From Grimontia hollisae CIP 101886 (GTDB taxonomy: Bacteria > Pseudomonadota > Gammaproteobacteria > Enterobacterales > Vibrionaceae): DNA of 64,000 nt. The position numbers and the translations under genes are program-made. Positions 1 to 9,987 of the stretch are shown one piece after another. How positions within the stretch are numbered: position 1 is the stretch's first letter; every line of letters starts with the position of its first letter. The notes under the pieces are model-generated. The model had not been told where the DNA came from, did no database searches, and was given only the letters and a program-made list of their open reading frames with translations. Where the stretch lies: contig NZ_ADAQ01000013.1 in the NCBI RefSeq assembly GCF_000176515.1, positions 645,361 to 709,360 of the forward strand. Reading direction: 5' to 3'.

Positions 1-742
1 GGATCCTCTGTTTAGCCGCCCCCATCACCGACTCGACGCGGTGATTGAAATGGCGCGCATCGGCATCTTCATGGTTATAAGACTGGACGGTGCGGATCTC
101 ATGCAGTGTTTCATCGACATGGGCACCAAGATCAGCCACTTTATCCTGACTCACACGCGCCAGCTTGCGCACTTTTCTCCCCAGCACAAAGATAGGAACC
201 AACACCACAGGGACGGCAAGCAACACAAAGCCCGTCAATTTGATGCTGGTAATGGCCATCATGACCAAACCGCCCATCACAGACACAGCGGATCGCAATG
301 CCATGGAAAGGCTGGAGCCTACAACGGTTTGAAGCAATGTCGTGTCTGCAGTAAACCGGCTTATCACCTCACCGGTGCGCGCTTTGGCATAAAACGAAGG
401 AGAGAGTCTGAGCAGGTGTTGATACACCGCCATACGAATATCCGCACTGACGCGCTCGCCAAGCCAGCTCATCAGGTAAAAGCGAAAGAATGTTGCAAAT
501 CCGCTGACCAGGGTAATGCCGAGTATGAGCAGGACAAGGCGGTTTAACTCAGCAGCATCACTGGAAAGAAACCCTTCATCCACAACCAGCTTCACCGCCT
601 GTCCCAGCGCCAGCCAGCTCAACGATCCTAAAAACAGGAAGAAAACTGCGCCTGCGACCCGGCTGCGATAGGGTTTCAGGAATGCCATTATCCATGCTAC
701 GACAGAGAAAGTACTGCCCTGTATGCGCCGGGGGTTGTTCAA
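1..742 (-). CDS. ABC exporter, transmembrane domain part (truncated by window edge)
   Basis: About 247 N-terminal codons of a half-size ABC exporter; the rest, including the ATPase domain, lies beyond position 1. Translation gives a type-1 exporter membrane domain: hydrophobic segments near residues 18-48 and 70-95, then the coupling-loop-like stretch GERVSADIRMAVYQHLLRLS and the later RTGEVISRFTADT, both typical of MsbA/LmrA-like proteins. The start is TTG at 742, chosen because AAGGAAGGAGAT sits 7-9 bases upstream and no ATG precedes the conserved part. It follows ruvC on the same strand but a strong hairpin separates them, so it is probably its own unit. Substrate unknown; lipid or drug export are family possibilities. 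No ATG-initiated version is long enough to be an alternative. Confidence 0.8.
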   Translation of the reverse strand, partial: MNNPRRIQGSTFSVVAWIMAFLKPYRSRVAGAVFFLFLGSLSWLALGQAVKLVVDEGFLSSDAAELNRLVLLILGITLVSGFATFFRFYLMSWLGERVSADIRMAVYQHLLRLSPSFYAKARTGEVISRFTADTTLLQTVVGSSLSMALRSAVSVMGGLVMMAITSIKLTGFVLLAVPVVLVPIFVLGRKVRKLARVSQDKVADLGAHVDETLHEIRTVQSYNHEDADARHFNHRVESVMGAAKQRI

Positions 743-810
743 CGGTTTATCTCCTTCCTTGGTAGGCGTTTATTGTGCGACAACCAGCCACGGTGACAGG
801 TCGCGATAAC

Positions 811-837
811 AGAAAAGCGGCATAACGCCGCTTTTCT
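811..837 (-). terminator. rho-independent terminator after ruvC
   Basis: An 11-bp perfect stem (811-821 with 827-837) and 5-base loop, GCGGC core flanked by A and T runs. It lies 7 bases beyond the ruvC stop and reads GCCGCTTTTCT at the 3' arm on the minus strand. Confidence 0.75.
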
Positions 838-843
838 ATGGAG

Positions 844-1365
844 CTATCGGTATCTACCCCGCCGTGCACTTTTCGCCTTTCCTGCCATTGCCACCAGCGT
901 GTGGTTGGTGTGGGCATGACAAATCGCGACAGCTAAGGCATCTGCGGCGTCAGCCTGCGGTGTGGAAGGCAGTTTGAGCATATGAACCACCATGTGCTGC
1001 ACCTGTTTCTTGTCGGCACTGCCTTTGCCCACTACCGATTGTTTAATCAAACGTGCGGCGTATTCGCTGACCGGCAACCCCGCATTGACTGCCGCCACAA
1101 TCGCGCTGCCGCGTGCCTGCCCAAGCTTCAAGGCTGAATCCGCGTTTCGTGCCATAAACACTTGTTCAATGGCGAAGGTATCAGGCTGAAATTGGGTGAT
1201 CACCTCACTGACACCGGCATAAATCTGGCCCAGTCGCCCTGCCAAATCTTCTGAGTCCGTGCGGATACAACCACTGCCCAGATACTCCAGATGGCTGCCT
1301 TGATGGCGGATCACGCCGTAACCGGTGATCCGCGAACCCGGGTCAATCCCGAGAATAATAGCCAC
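844..1365 (-). CDS. ruvC: Holliday junction resolvase RuvC
   Basis: Endonuclease that cuts Holliday junctions symmetrically during recombinational repair, acting with RuvAB. The 173-residue length is normal. The N-terminal [14 protein letters not shown] strand carries the first metal-binding Asp (D8), an Glu follows in the [10 protein letters not shown] motif, and the C-terminal [13 protein letters not shown] holds the last two acidic residues, so the four-acid active site looks intact. Start is GTG at 1365; only a weak ribosome site is visible, overlapping the end of yebC 6 bases upstream, which suggests translational coupling. yebC-ruvC order is common in gammaproteobacteria, but ruvAB do not follow here: the next gene is an ABC exporter behind a terminator. 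Confidence 0.96.
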   Translation of the reverse strand: MAIILGIDPGSRITGYGVIRHQGSHLEYLGSGCIRTDSEDLAGRLGQIYAGVSEVITQFQPDTFAIEQVFMARNADSALKLGQARGSAIVAAVNAGLPVSEYAARLIKQSVVGKGSADKKQVQHMVVHMLKLPSTPQADAADALAVAICHAHTNHTLVAMAGKAKSARRGRYR

Positions 1366-1371
1366 GAAGGA

Positions 1372-2118
1372 TTATTCCAACGTTGCAGCGACTTCGTCAG
1401 AGATATCGCCGTTGTGGTAAACCTCCTGAACGTCGTCAAGATCATCCAGAGCGTCAATCAGACGAAGCAGCTTCGGTGCAGTATCCGCATCCAGCTCAGA
1501 TTTAGTGGAAGGCACCAGCGTCACTTCCGCGTTTTGTGCTTCAAAGCCTGCTGCATCCAGCGCATCTTTTACCGCGCCAAAATCTTCCGGTGTGGTGTAG
1601 ACGTCAATAGAACCGTCGTCGTGGGTTTCTACATCATCAGCACCACCTTCCAGCGCCGCTTCCATCACTGCGTCTTCATCCAGACCCGGCGCATAGGAGA
1701 TCACCCCTTTTTTCTCAAACAGGTAGCTTACGCTGCCATCGGTGCCAAGGTTGCCACCGGCTTTCGAGAAAGCGTGACGAACACCGGACACAGTGCGGTT
1801 GCGGTTGTCAGTCATACATTCCACCATGACGGCGGTGCCACCCGGGCCGTAACCTTCATAGATCACGGTTTCCATGTTCTCGTCACCTTCGCCGCCTGCT
1901 CCGCGGGAAATCGCACGGTTCACCGTGTCCCGGGTCATGTTGTTCGACAGCGCTTTATCAACCGCTGCACGCAGACGTGGGTTGTTTTCTACTTCCGCAC
2001 CGCCTTCTTTGGCTGCAACCACGATTTCGCGGATCAGTTTAGTAAAAATTTTACCGCGTTTCGCGTCTTGCGCTGCCTTGCGGTGTTTAATGTTTGCCCA
2101 TTTACTATGACCTGCCAT
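1372..2118 (-). CDS. yebC: YebC/PmpR (TACO1) family protein
   Basis: Member of the YebC/TACO1 family, variously described as DNA-binding regulators and, more recently, as translation factors that relieve ribosome stalling. Starts [23 protein letters not shown], the diagnostic N-terminus, and has the family's usual 248 residues with the [17 protein letters not shown] signature around residues 92-110. A very strong Shine-Dalgarno (GGGGGAGGAGAT) precedes the ATG. It is the upstream gene of a yebC-ruvC pair and starts about 180 bases after aspS ends, with a terminator between. Function in this organism not deducible from sequence alone. Confidence 0.95.
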   Translation of the reverse strand: MAGHSKWANIKHRKAAQDAKRGKIFTKLIREIVVAAKEGGAEVENNPRLRAAVDKALSNNMTRDTVNRAISRGAGGEGDENMETVIYEGYGPGGTAVMVECMTDNRNRTVSGVRHAFSKAGGNLGTDGSVSYLFEKKGVISYAPGLDEDAVMEAALEGGADDVETHDDGSIDVYTTPEDFGAVKDALDAAGFEAQNAEVTLVPSTKSELDADTAPKLLRLIDALDDLDDVQEVYHNGDISDEVAATLE

Positions 2119-2252
2119 TTGAATCTCCTCCCCCAGTGGCCGGCCCTGATGACCACAGATACCACTGATTAATTACTTCAAGTCTTGGATTTATAGCAAA
2201 ACAGCATGGTCCTTTCCGGGATAGAACCCATGTCTGTCAGGTTTAGAAACGA

Positions 2253-2277
2253 ATAAGGCCAGATAATCTGGCCTTAT
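2253..2277 (-). terminator. terminator after aspS
   Basis: An 11-bp perfect stem (2253-2263 with 2267-2277, core GGCCAGA/TCTGGCC) 20 bases past the aspS stop. A T-rich stretch follows on the minus strand (TTCGTTTCT) and A residues precede it. Confidence 0.7.
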
Positions 2278-2297
2278 GTTTTTGAAATCAGCGCGAA

Positions 2298-4085
2298 TCA
2301 GGCGTCGACTTCTTCATTTTTCTTTGCTGCCGCTGTAATCGACAGTGCCAGCTCTTCCAATGCAGCCGGGTTTGCTTCGCTTGGCGCATCGGTCAGCAGA
2401 CACGCCGCTGCGGTGGTTTTCGGGAACGCGATAACATCACGGATGTTTTCCGTACCACACAGCAGCATCACCAGACGGTCAAGACCGAATGCCAGACCCG
2501 CGTGTGGTGGCGTACCATATTTCAGCGCTTCAAGCAGGAAGCCAAACTTCACTTGTTGCTCTTCAGCATCGATGCCCAGCAGATCGAACACCGCCGTTTG
2601 CATTTCCGGGTTGTGGATACGCACAGAACCGCCGCCCACTTCATAGCCGTTCAGCACCATGTCGTACGCGTTCGAGTTGACGTTCTGTGGGTTTGCTTTC
2701 AGTTCTTCAGGCGACACATTCAGCGGTGACGTGAATGGGTGATGCATCGCGTGCAGGTTGCCTTCGTCGTCCTCTTCGAACATTGGGAAGTCAACTACCC
2801 ACAGTGGTGCCCATTTGCTGGTGTCTGTCAGGCCCAAATCTGTACCCAGTTTCAAACGCAGTGCGCCCATCGCTTCAGTCACGATGTTATTCTTGTCCGC
2901 GCCGAACAGGATAATATCGCCAGACTCTGCACCGGTGCGCTCAAGAATCGCATTTACCACGTCTTCTGTCAGGAACTTGGCAACCGGAGACTGGATGCCT
3001 TCCATGCCCGCTGCGCGGTCGTTCACTTTCACCCACGCCAGCCCTTTCGCTCCGTAGATGCCGACAAACTTGGTGTATTCATCAATTTGTTTACGAGACA
3101 GCTCTGCACCACCCGGTACACGAATAACAGCTACGCGGCCTTTCGGATCGTTCGCCGGGCCAGAGAATACTTTGAATTCCACGTCTTTCAGCAGGTCTGC
3201 TACGTCAACCATTTCCAGTGGGTTACGCAGGTCAGGCTTGTCTGAACCGAAACGACGCATCGCCTCTTCGAATGTCATGGTTGGGAACGCACCCAGATCC
3301 ACGTTCAGCAGCTCCTGCCACATTTCACGTACCATGCGCTCCGTCACTTCACGCACTTGCTCCGCGCTCATGAACGAGGTTTCGATATCGATTTGGGTAA
3401 ATTCTGGCTGACGGTCTGCACGCAGGTCTTCGTCGCGGAAACACTTCACGATTTGGTAGTAGCGGTCAAAACCAGACATCATCAGCAGCTGTTTGAACAG
3501 CTGTGGTGACTGTGGCAGTGCATAGAAGCTGCCTTTGTGCACACGGCTCGGCACCAGATAGTCACGCGCACCTTCCGGGGTCGCTTTCGTCAGTACCGGG
3601 GTTTCGATATCCAGAAAGCCGTTGTCGTCCAGGAAGCGGCGGACAAAGCTGGATGCTTTCGCGCGCATCTTGATGCGATCGCTCATTTCAGGGCGGCGCA
3701 GATCCAGATAACGGTGCTTCAGGCGTTGCTCTTCAGAGTTGTTCTGGTTGAAGTCCAGCGGAAGCGGTGCCGCACGGTTGATGATTTCAACGCCACGTGC
3801 CAGCACTTCGACTTCACCGGTCGCCATGCCTTTGTTGATCTGGCTGTCAGGGCGCAGACGCACTTCACCGGTGACTTTGATACAGAATTCGTTACGCAGT
3901 TGGTTCGCCACCTCGAAGATATCTTTCATATCCGGGTCGACCACTACCTGAACGATACCTTCACGATCTCGCATATCAATGAAGATAAGACCGCCTAAAT
4001 CACGGCGACGGTTAACCCAGCCGCATAGTTCTACAGTTTGCCCTGCCAGGGCTTTGTTCAGGTGACCACAATATTGGGTGCGCAT
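2298..4085 (-). CDS. aspS: aspartate-tRNA ligase
   Basis: Class II aminoacyl-tRNA synthetase charging tRNA-Asp in the cytoplasm. The 595 residues have the bacterial-type layout: N-terminal OB-fold anticodon-binding domain (about 1-110, [20 protein letters not shown]), catalytic core with the motif 2 segment [20 protein letters not shown] near 217-236, the bacterial GAD insertion (about 290-420), and motif 3 [15 protein letters not shown] near 530. The ATG at 4085 has GGGA about 8 bases upstream. It is transcribed divergently from yecE. No gap or missing motif noted. Confidence 0.98.
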   Translation of the reverse strand: MRTQYCGHLNKALAGQTVELCGWVNRRRDLGGLIFIDMRDREGIVQVVVDPDMKDIFEVANQLRNEFCIKVTGEVRLRPDSQINKGMATGEVEVLARGVEIINRAAPLPLDFNQNNSEEQRLKHRYLDLRRPEMSDRIKMRAKASSFVRRFLDDNGFLDIETPVLTKATPEGARDYLVPSRVHKGSFYALPQSPQLFKQLLMMSGFDRYYQIVKCFRDEDLRADRQPEFTQIDIETSFMSAEQVREVTERMVREMWQELLNVDLGAFPTMTFEEAMRRFGSDKPDLRNPLEMVDVADLLKDVEFKVFSGPANDPKGRVAVIRVPGGAELSRKQIDEYTKFVGIYGAKGLAWVKVNDRAAGMEGIQSPVAKFLTEDVVNAILERTGAESGDIILFGADKNNIVTEAMGALRLKLGTDLGLTDTSKWAPLWVVDFPMFEEDDEGNLHAMHHPFTSPLNVSPEELKANPQNVNSNAYDMVLNGYEVGGGSVRIHNPEMQTAVFDLLGIDAEEQQVKFGFLLEALKYGTPPHAGLAFGLDRLVMLLCGTENIRDVIAFPKTTAAACLLTDAPSEANPAALEELALSITAAAKKNEEVDA

Positions 4086-4371
4086 ATGAATTTCCCGATC
4101 TGTTACTTACTGTCCTTTCACGCCTTGGGGCGCAAAGTGTCGAATGAGGGTATGCAGACATCTCTGCTGACTTCCGCTGATTGAATGCAAACAGCCAAAG
4201 TCTGAATATTTCAAAAAGACGAAACATTATAAAGGAAAAATTGAGCCTGCGGTAAATCGTAGCCAGACGAATCAAAAAATCCGTCGCGATTGCGCAAAAA
4301 AACAACATAGATTGACCTTTCACGCCTACTGCACGCAAAATGGCCCCCCGCCAACAAGAAAGGATTCACCG

Positions 4372-5262
4372 GTGCAAACGCCACTGTCACAACTCACTTC
4401 ACCACCTATTCGCTTGGGCATGACCCAGTGGTCGCACAATAGCTGGCAGCGGGTGTTTTATCCACCGGGTACTAAGAGCGGCGAACGCCTCGCACGCTAC
4501 GCCGAAGTGTTTAATACCGTAGAGGGCAACACCACGTTTTATGCCAGTCCCTCTCACGCAACGGTAGCCAACTGGAAAGCGGCCACCAGCGATGCGTTCC
4601 GTTTTACCTTTAAGTTTCCACAGCCTGTCACGCACCAAATGATGCTGCGCCACTCGGATGAAATGGTGTCGGAATTCATTCGGCTCATGCAGCCCCTTCA
4701 TGAACGTATCGGTCTTTGGAAAATCCAGCTCCCCGCCGCATTTGGCCCACAGAACCTTCCGGACCTGAAACGCTTCCTTACCGGTATGCCAAAGGGTTTT
4801 AAGGTCGGGGTGGAAGTGCGCCATCCGGCATTTTTTGCCAAAGGAGAGGAAGAGCGCGCACTGAATGCAATGCTGATGGAATGTGGCGCTAACCGCATTA
4901 TCATGGACAGCCGGCCGGTGTTTGCCGTGCCAGCGGATACCGATGCCCTGCTCGACGCCCAACAGAAAAAACCCAACGTACCTGTTCACGCCATTTCGAC
5001 CGCAGACACGCCGATGATACGATTTATCGGTGATCCCACGCTTGAGCGAAACGACACATTTTTCACTAACTGGCTAAAGAAGATCCCTGAGTGGATTGGC
5101 GAAGGAAAAACGCCGTATCTGTTCATCCACACCGCCAATAACGATGAAGCGCCACAATTGGCTGTTCGGTATTACGAGAAGTTGTGCGGGAAAATTGCCC
5201 TGCCCCCCTTGGCCCCTCTGATGCCAGCGCAACCGGACAGCAGCCAGATACGTTTGTTGTAG
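4372..5262 (+). CDS. yecE: DUF72 family protein YecE
   Basis: A TIM-barrel-like DUF72 protein of about 296 residues, biochemical role unestablished. It has the family signature IRLGMTQWSHNSWQRVFYPPGTKSGERL at its start (residues about 13-40) and the FRFTFKFPQPVTHQ and VGVEVRHPAFF segments. A longer reading frame begins at 4312, but GTG at 4372 is preferred because AAGAAAGGA lies 8 bases before it and family members begin close to this point. In E. coli yecE also neighbours cmoA, cmoB and aspS, so the context supports the call. It is divergent from aspS. Confidence 0.85.
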   Translation: MQTPLSQLTSPPIRLGMTQWSHNSWQRVFYPPGTKSGERLARYAEVFNTVEGNTTFYASPSHATVANWKAATSDAFRFTFKFPQPVTHQMMLRHSDEMVSEFIRLMQPLHERIGLWKIQLPAAFGPQNLPDLKRFLTGMPKGFKVGVEVRHPAFFAKGEEERALNAMLMECGANRIIMDSRPVFAVPADTDALLDAQQKKPNVPVHAISTADTPMIRFIGDPTLERNDTFFTNWLKKIPEWIGEGKTPYLFIHTANNDEAPQLAVRYYEKLCGKIALPPLAPLMPAQPDSSQIRLL

Positions 5263-5339
5263 CCGCTGTACTTTCGCATCCTTACGAGAAAGCACGATGC
5301 ATAACTAGAACTGCACTATCCCGCAATACACAGCAAAGA

Positions 5340-5368
5340 GAGACAATCCACCGAAAATTCTCTACAAT
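5340..5368 (+). promoter_or_regulatory. putative sigma-70 promoter for cmoA
   Basis: GAGACA at 5340-5345, a 17-base spacer and TACAAT at 5363-5368, about 110 bases before cmoA. The -10 is close to consensus; the -35 matches 4 of 6. Read by eye. Confidence 0.4.
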
Positions 5369-5446
5369 ACGCGCCCTTTTGATGCAGGATGGAAACCAGC
5401 ATCCAAACCTTGTAGTTGTGCCGCGTCTCAGGAAAGCAGAGTTTGA

Positions 5447-6205
<759 letters not shown>

Positions 6206-6276
6206 TGGTTCGCCATTCAATAAGTTAAGGGCGCTGGCACCTTCCAGCGCACAGCAAAAACAATAAGACGATACCC

Positions 6277-7248
6277 ATGTTCGATTTTTCTGATTTCTAC
6301 CAACTGATTGCGAAAAACCGCCTGCAAAGCTGGCTGAATGTATTGCCAGCCCAACTGACGGAATGGCAAAACCAACCGCATGGCGACTTGCCAAAATGGA
6401 TGCGCGTGCTGAAGAAGATCCCGATGGATGCCCCTTCCATGGTTGACATCAAAGACAGCGTCACCATAGGAACAGAAAACGAACTGCCTGCCGGGCAGCG
6501 TGCAAAAATTGAAAACCTGTTGCGTGCGTTCCATCCGTGGCGCAAAGGCCCCTATCATGTTCACGGTATCCATATTGATACTGAATGGCGTTCAGACTGG
6601 AAGTGGGATCGTGTGCTGCCGCACATCTCGCCGCTGAAAGGCCGCTATGTGTTGGATGTAGGTTGTGGCAATGGCTATCACATGTGGCGCATGCTGGGTG
6701 AAGGTGCAGAGTTGACGGTAGGTATCGACCCTTCCGAGCTGTTTCTGGTTCAGTTTGAGGCTATCCGCCGTTTGATGGGCAATGACCAGCGCGCACACCT
6801 GCTGCCACTGGGCATTGAAAAGCTCCCGGCACTGAAAGCCTTCGATACCGTGTTCAGCATGGGAGTGCTTTATCACCGTCGCTCACCGCTTGATCACCTG
6901 ATCCAACTGAAAAACCAGTTGGTGAAAAACGGGGAGCTGGTGTTGGAGACTCTGGTGATCGACGGGGATGAAAACGCCGTGTTGGTGCCATTTGACCGCT
7001 ACGCGCAAATGCACAACGTTTATTTCTTCCCATCGGCAAAAGCGCTGAAAGTATGGCTGGAGAAAGTCGGTTTTGCTGACGTGCGTATCGTCGATGAGTG
7101 TGTGACAACCACCGACGAGCAACGCACGACCGATTGGATGACCCACAATTCACTGCCGGATTATCTGGACCCGAACGATCCGACCAAGACCATTGAAGGC
7201 TACCCTGCCCCCAAACGGGCCATTCTGGTTGCCAGAAATCCTGACTAA
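6277..7248 (+). CDS. cmoB: tRNA U34 carboxymethyltransferase CmoB
   Basis: Transfers the carboxymethyl group from carboxy-SAM to 5-hydroxyuridine-34 in tRNAs, giving cmo5U and broader wobble reading. Of 323 residues, the N-terminal region is family-specific ([20 protein letters not shown] at about 88-107). A Rossmann methyltransferase fold follows: [15 protein letters not shown] at about 126-140, then VGIDPSELF and [17 protein letters not shown] at about 193-209. Length and motif order match E. coli CmoB. The ribosome-binding site is weak (AAGAC). Partner of the upstream cmoA. Confidence 0.96.
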   Translation: MFDFSDFYQLIAKNRLQSWLNVLPAQLTEWQNQPHGDLPKWMRVLKKIPMDAPSMVDIKDSVTIGTENELPAGQRAKIENLLRAFHPWRKGPYHVHGIHIDTEWRSDWKWDRVLPHISPLKGRYVLDVGCGNGYHMWRMLGEGAELTVGIDPSELFLVQFEAIRRLMGNDQRAHLLPLGIEKLPALKAFDTVFSMGVLYHRRSPLDHLIQLKNQLVKNGELVLETLVIDGDENAVLVPFDRYAQMHNVYFFPSAKALKVWLEKVGFADVRIVDECVTTTDEQRTTDWMTHNSLPDYLDPNDPTKTIEGYPAPKRAILVARNPD

Positions 7249-7266
7249 GCACAGCCCTCTCCCTAT

Positions 7267-7292
7267 GGGCAGTCTTTCATGGCTGCCCTTTT
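7267..7292 (+). terminator. rho-independent terminator after cmoB
   Basis: GGGCAG (7267-7272) pairs with CTGCCC (7283-7288), 10-base loop, then TTTT; 18 bases after the cmoB stop. Confidence 0.7.
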
Positions 7293-7675
7293 ATTCTTCG
7301 CGGCCAGCCCAATACAAGTCAGACTCTTTCTATTGTATTAAATGAGAGTATGCGGTTCCCGGTGCAAGATACAAACAGACCAGACCCTATTATCTCGTGT
7401 GAGCCATTATCCTTATTTCTTAAACAGTATTTCAATTCCGAAAAGTTGAACTATATTTGCATACCTCCACTTAAGTTTTCCGGCTTCTTTCTTTTACTCA
7501 AAATTTACAACTTTTATTTAATAGTCTGTTTACGCGGGAGTTACTGTCAAAGATAATTTCCGGATCTGGTGTAATCCTGACTTCCCCATGACAAATCCTC
7601 CTTCTCGGCTCCTTCATTTCGAGCTAAACTACGACCCTAAATTCAATACCTTAAACGCCCAGTACGGAGCTACAC
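7293..7675 (+). other. AT-rich intergenic region, no gene seen
   Basis: About 380 bases between the cmoB terminator and the retropepsin lipoprotein gene. Short open frames here lack ribosome sites and resemblance to known proteins. It presumably carries the promoter of the downstream three-gene set; no convincing -35/-10 pair or operator was recognised. Confidence 0.5.
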
Positions 7676-8437
7676 ATGCTAACACGCAGCGGATTGCTGA
7701 TTCTTTTTTCTGCCGCTTTATCTGGCTGCAGCGTTACATCTCAGGAACAACATCAGCAGACACTGAACGCGATCAGCAACATAGAGACCAATATCCAGGC
7801 AAACTATGCATTGCTTAATGAAAGCGTGAAGTCGCAGCAGGCGCAAATCGCAACTCTGGAGCAACAGGTTGCCAATATGTCAGACACGCTGAAAATCATG
7901 CGGCAGAATCAGGCACGTGAAATGGCAAACCGGTCAGAGCCAAAGGTTGTGTACGTCGAGAAAGAAATTCCAGTGCCACAGCAAGCCAATAAAACCATTC
8001 TCGGTGAGCAGGAATGGGTTTGGATTGATTCAGCTGGCTCAAACTACCAGGCACGTGTTGATACTGGCGCAACAACCTCTTCCTTGAATGCCACAGATAT
8101 TCAGGAATTTGAACGTGATGGAAAAACCTGGGTGCGATTCAACCTGGCGCACACGCAAGACAGTAACAACGACGTCGAACCGGTTGCCAGCATCGAAGCT
8201 CCTGTCACTCGCTGGGTCAAGATCCGTCAGTCATCCACCGATGGGCTCGAGCGCCGTCCTGTCGTCGAACTGCGTGTCAGACTAGGCGCTCTCCACGAAA
8301 AAGCCCAATTTACCTTGGCAGATCGCTCACACATGGAGTTTCCTGTGCTGTTAGGCCGAGAGTTTTTTAAGGACATAGCCATCATTGATGTCTCTCAGTC
8401 CTACATTCACCCCAAATTTGTCGCCGAAAATAAATAG
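7676..8437 (+). CDS. retropepsin-like (RimB-type, 'ATP-dependent zinc protease') lipoprotein
   Basis: A predicted lipoprotein of 253 residues with signal peptide and lipobox LSGC (Cys18). A glutamine-rich coiled-coil region follows (about 25-80), then a COG4067-type domain from about 108 to 245. That domain begins EWVWIDSAG and carries QARVDTGATTSSLNA (D129-T-G-A), the Asp-Thr-Gly signature of retropepsin-like aspartic proteases, and ends with FPVLLGREFFKDIAIIDVS. Despite the family label, no zinc motif is seen. ATG at 7676 has GGAG 6-7 bases upstream. It is first of three close plus-strand genes, the others being a transglutaminase-like membrane protein and an ATP-grasp ligase. This combination is known from comparative genomics of peptide-ligase/peptidase systems. 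Substrate unknown. Confidence 0.8.
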   Translation: MLTRSGLLILFSAALSGCSVTSQEQHQQTLNAISNIETNIQANYALLNESVKSQQAQIATLEQQVANMSDTLKIMRQNQAREMANRSEPKVVYVEKEIPVPQQANKTILGEQEWVWIDSAGSNYQARVDTGATTSSLNATDIQEFERDGKTWVRFNLAHTQDSNNDVEPVASIEAPVTRWVKIRQSSTDGLERRPVVELRVRLGALHEKAQFTLADRSHMEFPVLLGREFFKDIAIIDVSQSYIHPKFVAENK

Positions 8438-8477
8438 TGTACTGACCTGAATACTCAGTACCGTTAACGAGGAAAGA

Positions 8478-9983
8478 ATGACTTCACGCGTTCCTTTTTA
8501 TGTGTTCATCAGCCTGCTGATCATTGTTGGTATTGGCATGAGTATTTACCGCCATACTGTCTATGGGGTGCCATGGACAGCCGGGCAAAAACATCAGGTG
8601 TGGGAAGTAGAGGCCCGGGTAGAATTTGATGCTAAAGGCGGGCCGGTTAAAGTCTCTCTGGCAACGCCAGATACCCAGGAAGGGTTTACCCTGATCAACG
8701 AAAACACCAGTTCTCCCGGCTATGGTTTTGCGCTGGTCAGTACCGAAGAAGGTCGCCGTGCAGAGTGGACCAAACGGGAAGCTGTCGGGCAACAGATCCT
8801 TTATTTCAAAAACCAGATGCTGGTGGATGAAAACGCCAACTATCCTATCGAGCCACCCGTAGGCGAAGCACAAGCAAGTCTGCTTGATGGTCCTATCAAA
8901 ATAGCGGCAGAAGCCCTGCTTACTCAAGCCCGCCAGCGTTCTGCTGACAATGTCACCCTTGCCCGCGAGTTGATTAAGCAGTTCAACGATAAAGAGAGCC
9001 AAAATGCCGCCTTGCTGACCAAAGAAATGAGTAAAGCGGATGCCATCGTTTCAATCCTGTCACTGGAAGGCATTCATGCCCGTGTTGTCGGTGCCTTGCA
9101 ACTGGAAGATGGTCGACGCCGCCAGAGCATTATTCCTATGGTCGAAGTCTGGGATAACGCTGAGTGGCAGCTGTTTAACCTGGATACCGGCACACAGGAT
9201 ACTTTTCAGAACCTGTTGATCTGGAATGAAAAAGGCGCGCCGCTGCTGGAAGTCACGGGTGGCAGCAACAGCCAAATCAGCTTCTCGATCATCGCTCAGG
9301 ACATCAGCCCTAAACAGGCAACCGATGAGAAAATACAGGCTGAAAGCCTGCTGAACTTCTCCATCCACAGCCTGCCGATTGAAGAACAGGCAATGTTCAA
9401 GACTATCATGCTGATCCCAATCGGAGCCCTGGTTGTCGTATTACTTCGGGTATTGGTCGGCCTGAAAACCTCGGGCACCTTTATGCCCGTGTTGATTGCG
9501 GTTGCCTTCGTCCAGACACAATTGCTGCCCGGTATTATCGGGTTCCTGTTGATTGTTGGCACTGGCCTTATTATCCGAAGTTACCTTTCAAGGCTTAACC
9601 TGTTGCTGGTTGCCCGGATTTCAGCGGTCATCATTACCGTTATCATGATCATTTCTGTGTTCACTGTCGTGGCGTTCAAGATTGGCTTGGTAGAAGGCCT
9701 GACTATCACTTTCTTCCCAATGATCATTCTTTCCTGGACCATCGAACGTATGTCGATCCTCTGGGAAGAAGAAGGGGCAAAAGAAGTGCTGGTTCAGGGC
9801 GGTGGCTCACTGCTGACTGCAGTGCTGGTGTACCTGGCGATGACCAATGATTTCGTCCGTCACATCACCTTCAACTTTATCGGCATCCAGTTAGTCATTC
9901 TGGCACTTATCCTGATGCTGGGTAACTACACCGGTTACCGTTTAAGTGAGTTGAAACGCTTTAAGCCACTGGTGAAGGATTAA
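8478..9983 (+). CDS. inactive transglutaminase-like domain fused to seven-helix membrane domain
   Basis: A 501-residue membrane protein. One N-terminal helix (about 5-22) anchors an extracytoplasmic part of about 270 residues. Its second half (ADNVTLARELIKQFND to VEVWDNAEWQLFNLDTGT, about 155-245) resembles a transglutaminase fold but lacks the expected Cys-His-Asp arrangement. Seven hydrophobic helices follow between about 305 and 490, for example TIMLIPIGALVVVLLRVLVG and IGIQLVILALILMLG. This matches the Transglut_i_TM plus 7TM_transglut architecture. GAGGAAAG precedes the ATG. It lies 40 bases after the lipoprotein and 4 bases before the ligase gene, so the three are almost certainly co-translated. 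Probably the membrane platform of the system; function is inferred. Confidence 0.82.
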   Translation: MTSRVPFYVFISLLIIVGIGMSIYRHTVYGVPWTAGQKHQVWEVEARVEFDAKGGPVKVSLATPDTQEGFTLINENTSSPGYGFALVSTEEGRRAEWTKREAVGQQILYFKNQMLVDENANYPIEPPVGEAQASLLDGPIKIAAEALLTQARQRSADNVTLARELIKQFNDKESQNAALLTKEMSKADAIVSILSLEGIHARVVGALQLEDGRRRQSIIPMVEVWDNAEWQLFNLDTGTQDTFQNLLIWNEKGAPLLEVTGGSNSQISFSIIAQDISPKQATDEKIQAESLLNFSIHSLPIEEQAMFKTIMLIPIGALVVVLLRVLVGLKTSGTFMPVLIAVAFVQTQLLPGIIGFLLIVGTGLIIRSYLSRLNLLLVARISAVIITVIMIISVFTVVAFKIGLVEGLTITFFPMIILSWTIERMSILWEEEGAKEVLVQGGGSLLTAVLVYLAMTNDFVRHITFNFIGIQLVILALILMLGNYTGYRLSELKRFKPLVKD

Positions 9984-9987
9984 CGGC

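Noticed and set aside
41-547. 168-codon plus-strand frame at the window start
   Set aside because: It lies opposite the ABC exporter membrane domain, whose minus-strand translation has clear family motifs and a good ribosome site.
1291-2172. 293-codon plus-strand frame over ruvC/yebC
   Set aside because: Antisense shadow of yebC; composition typical of reverse-strand reading, no ribosome site or known motif.
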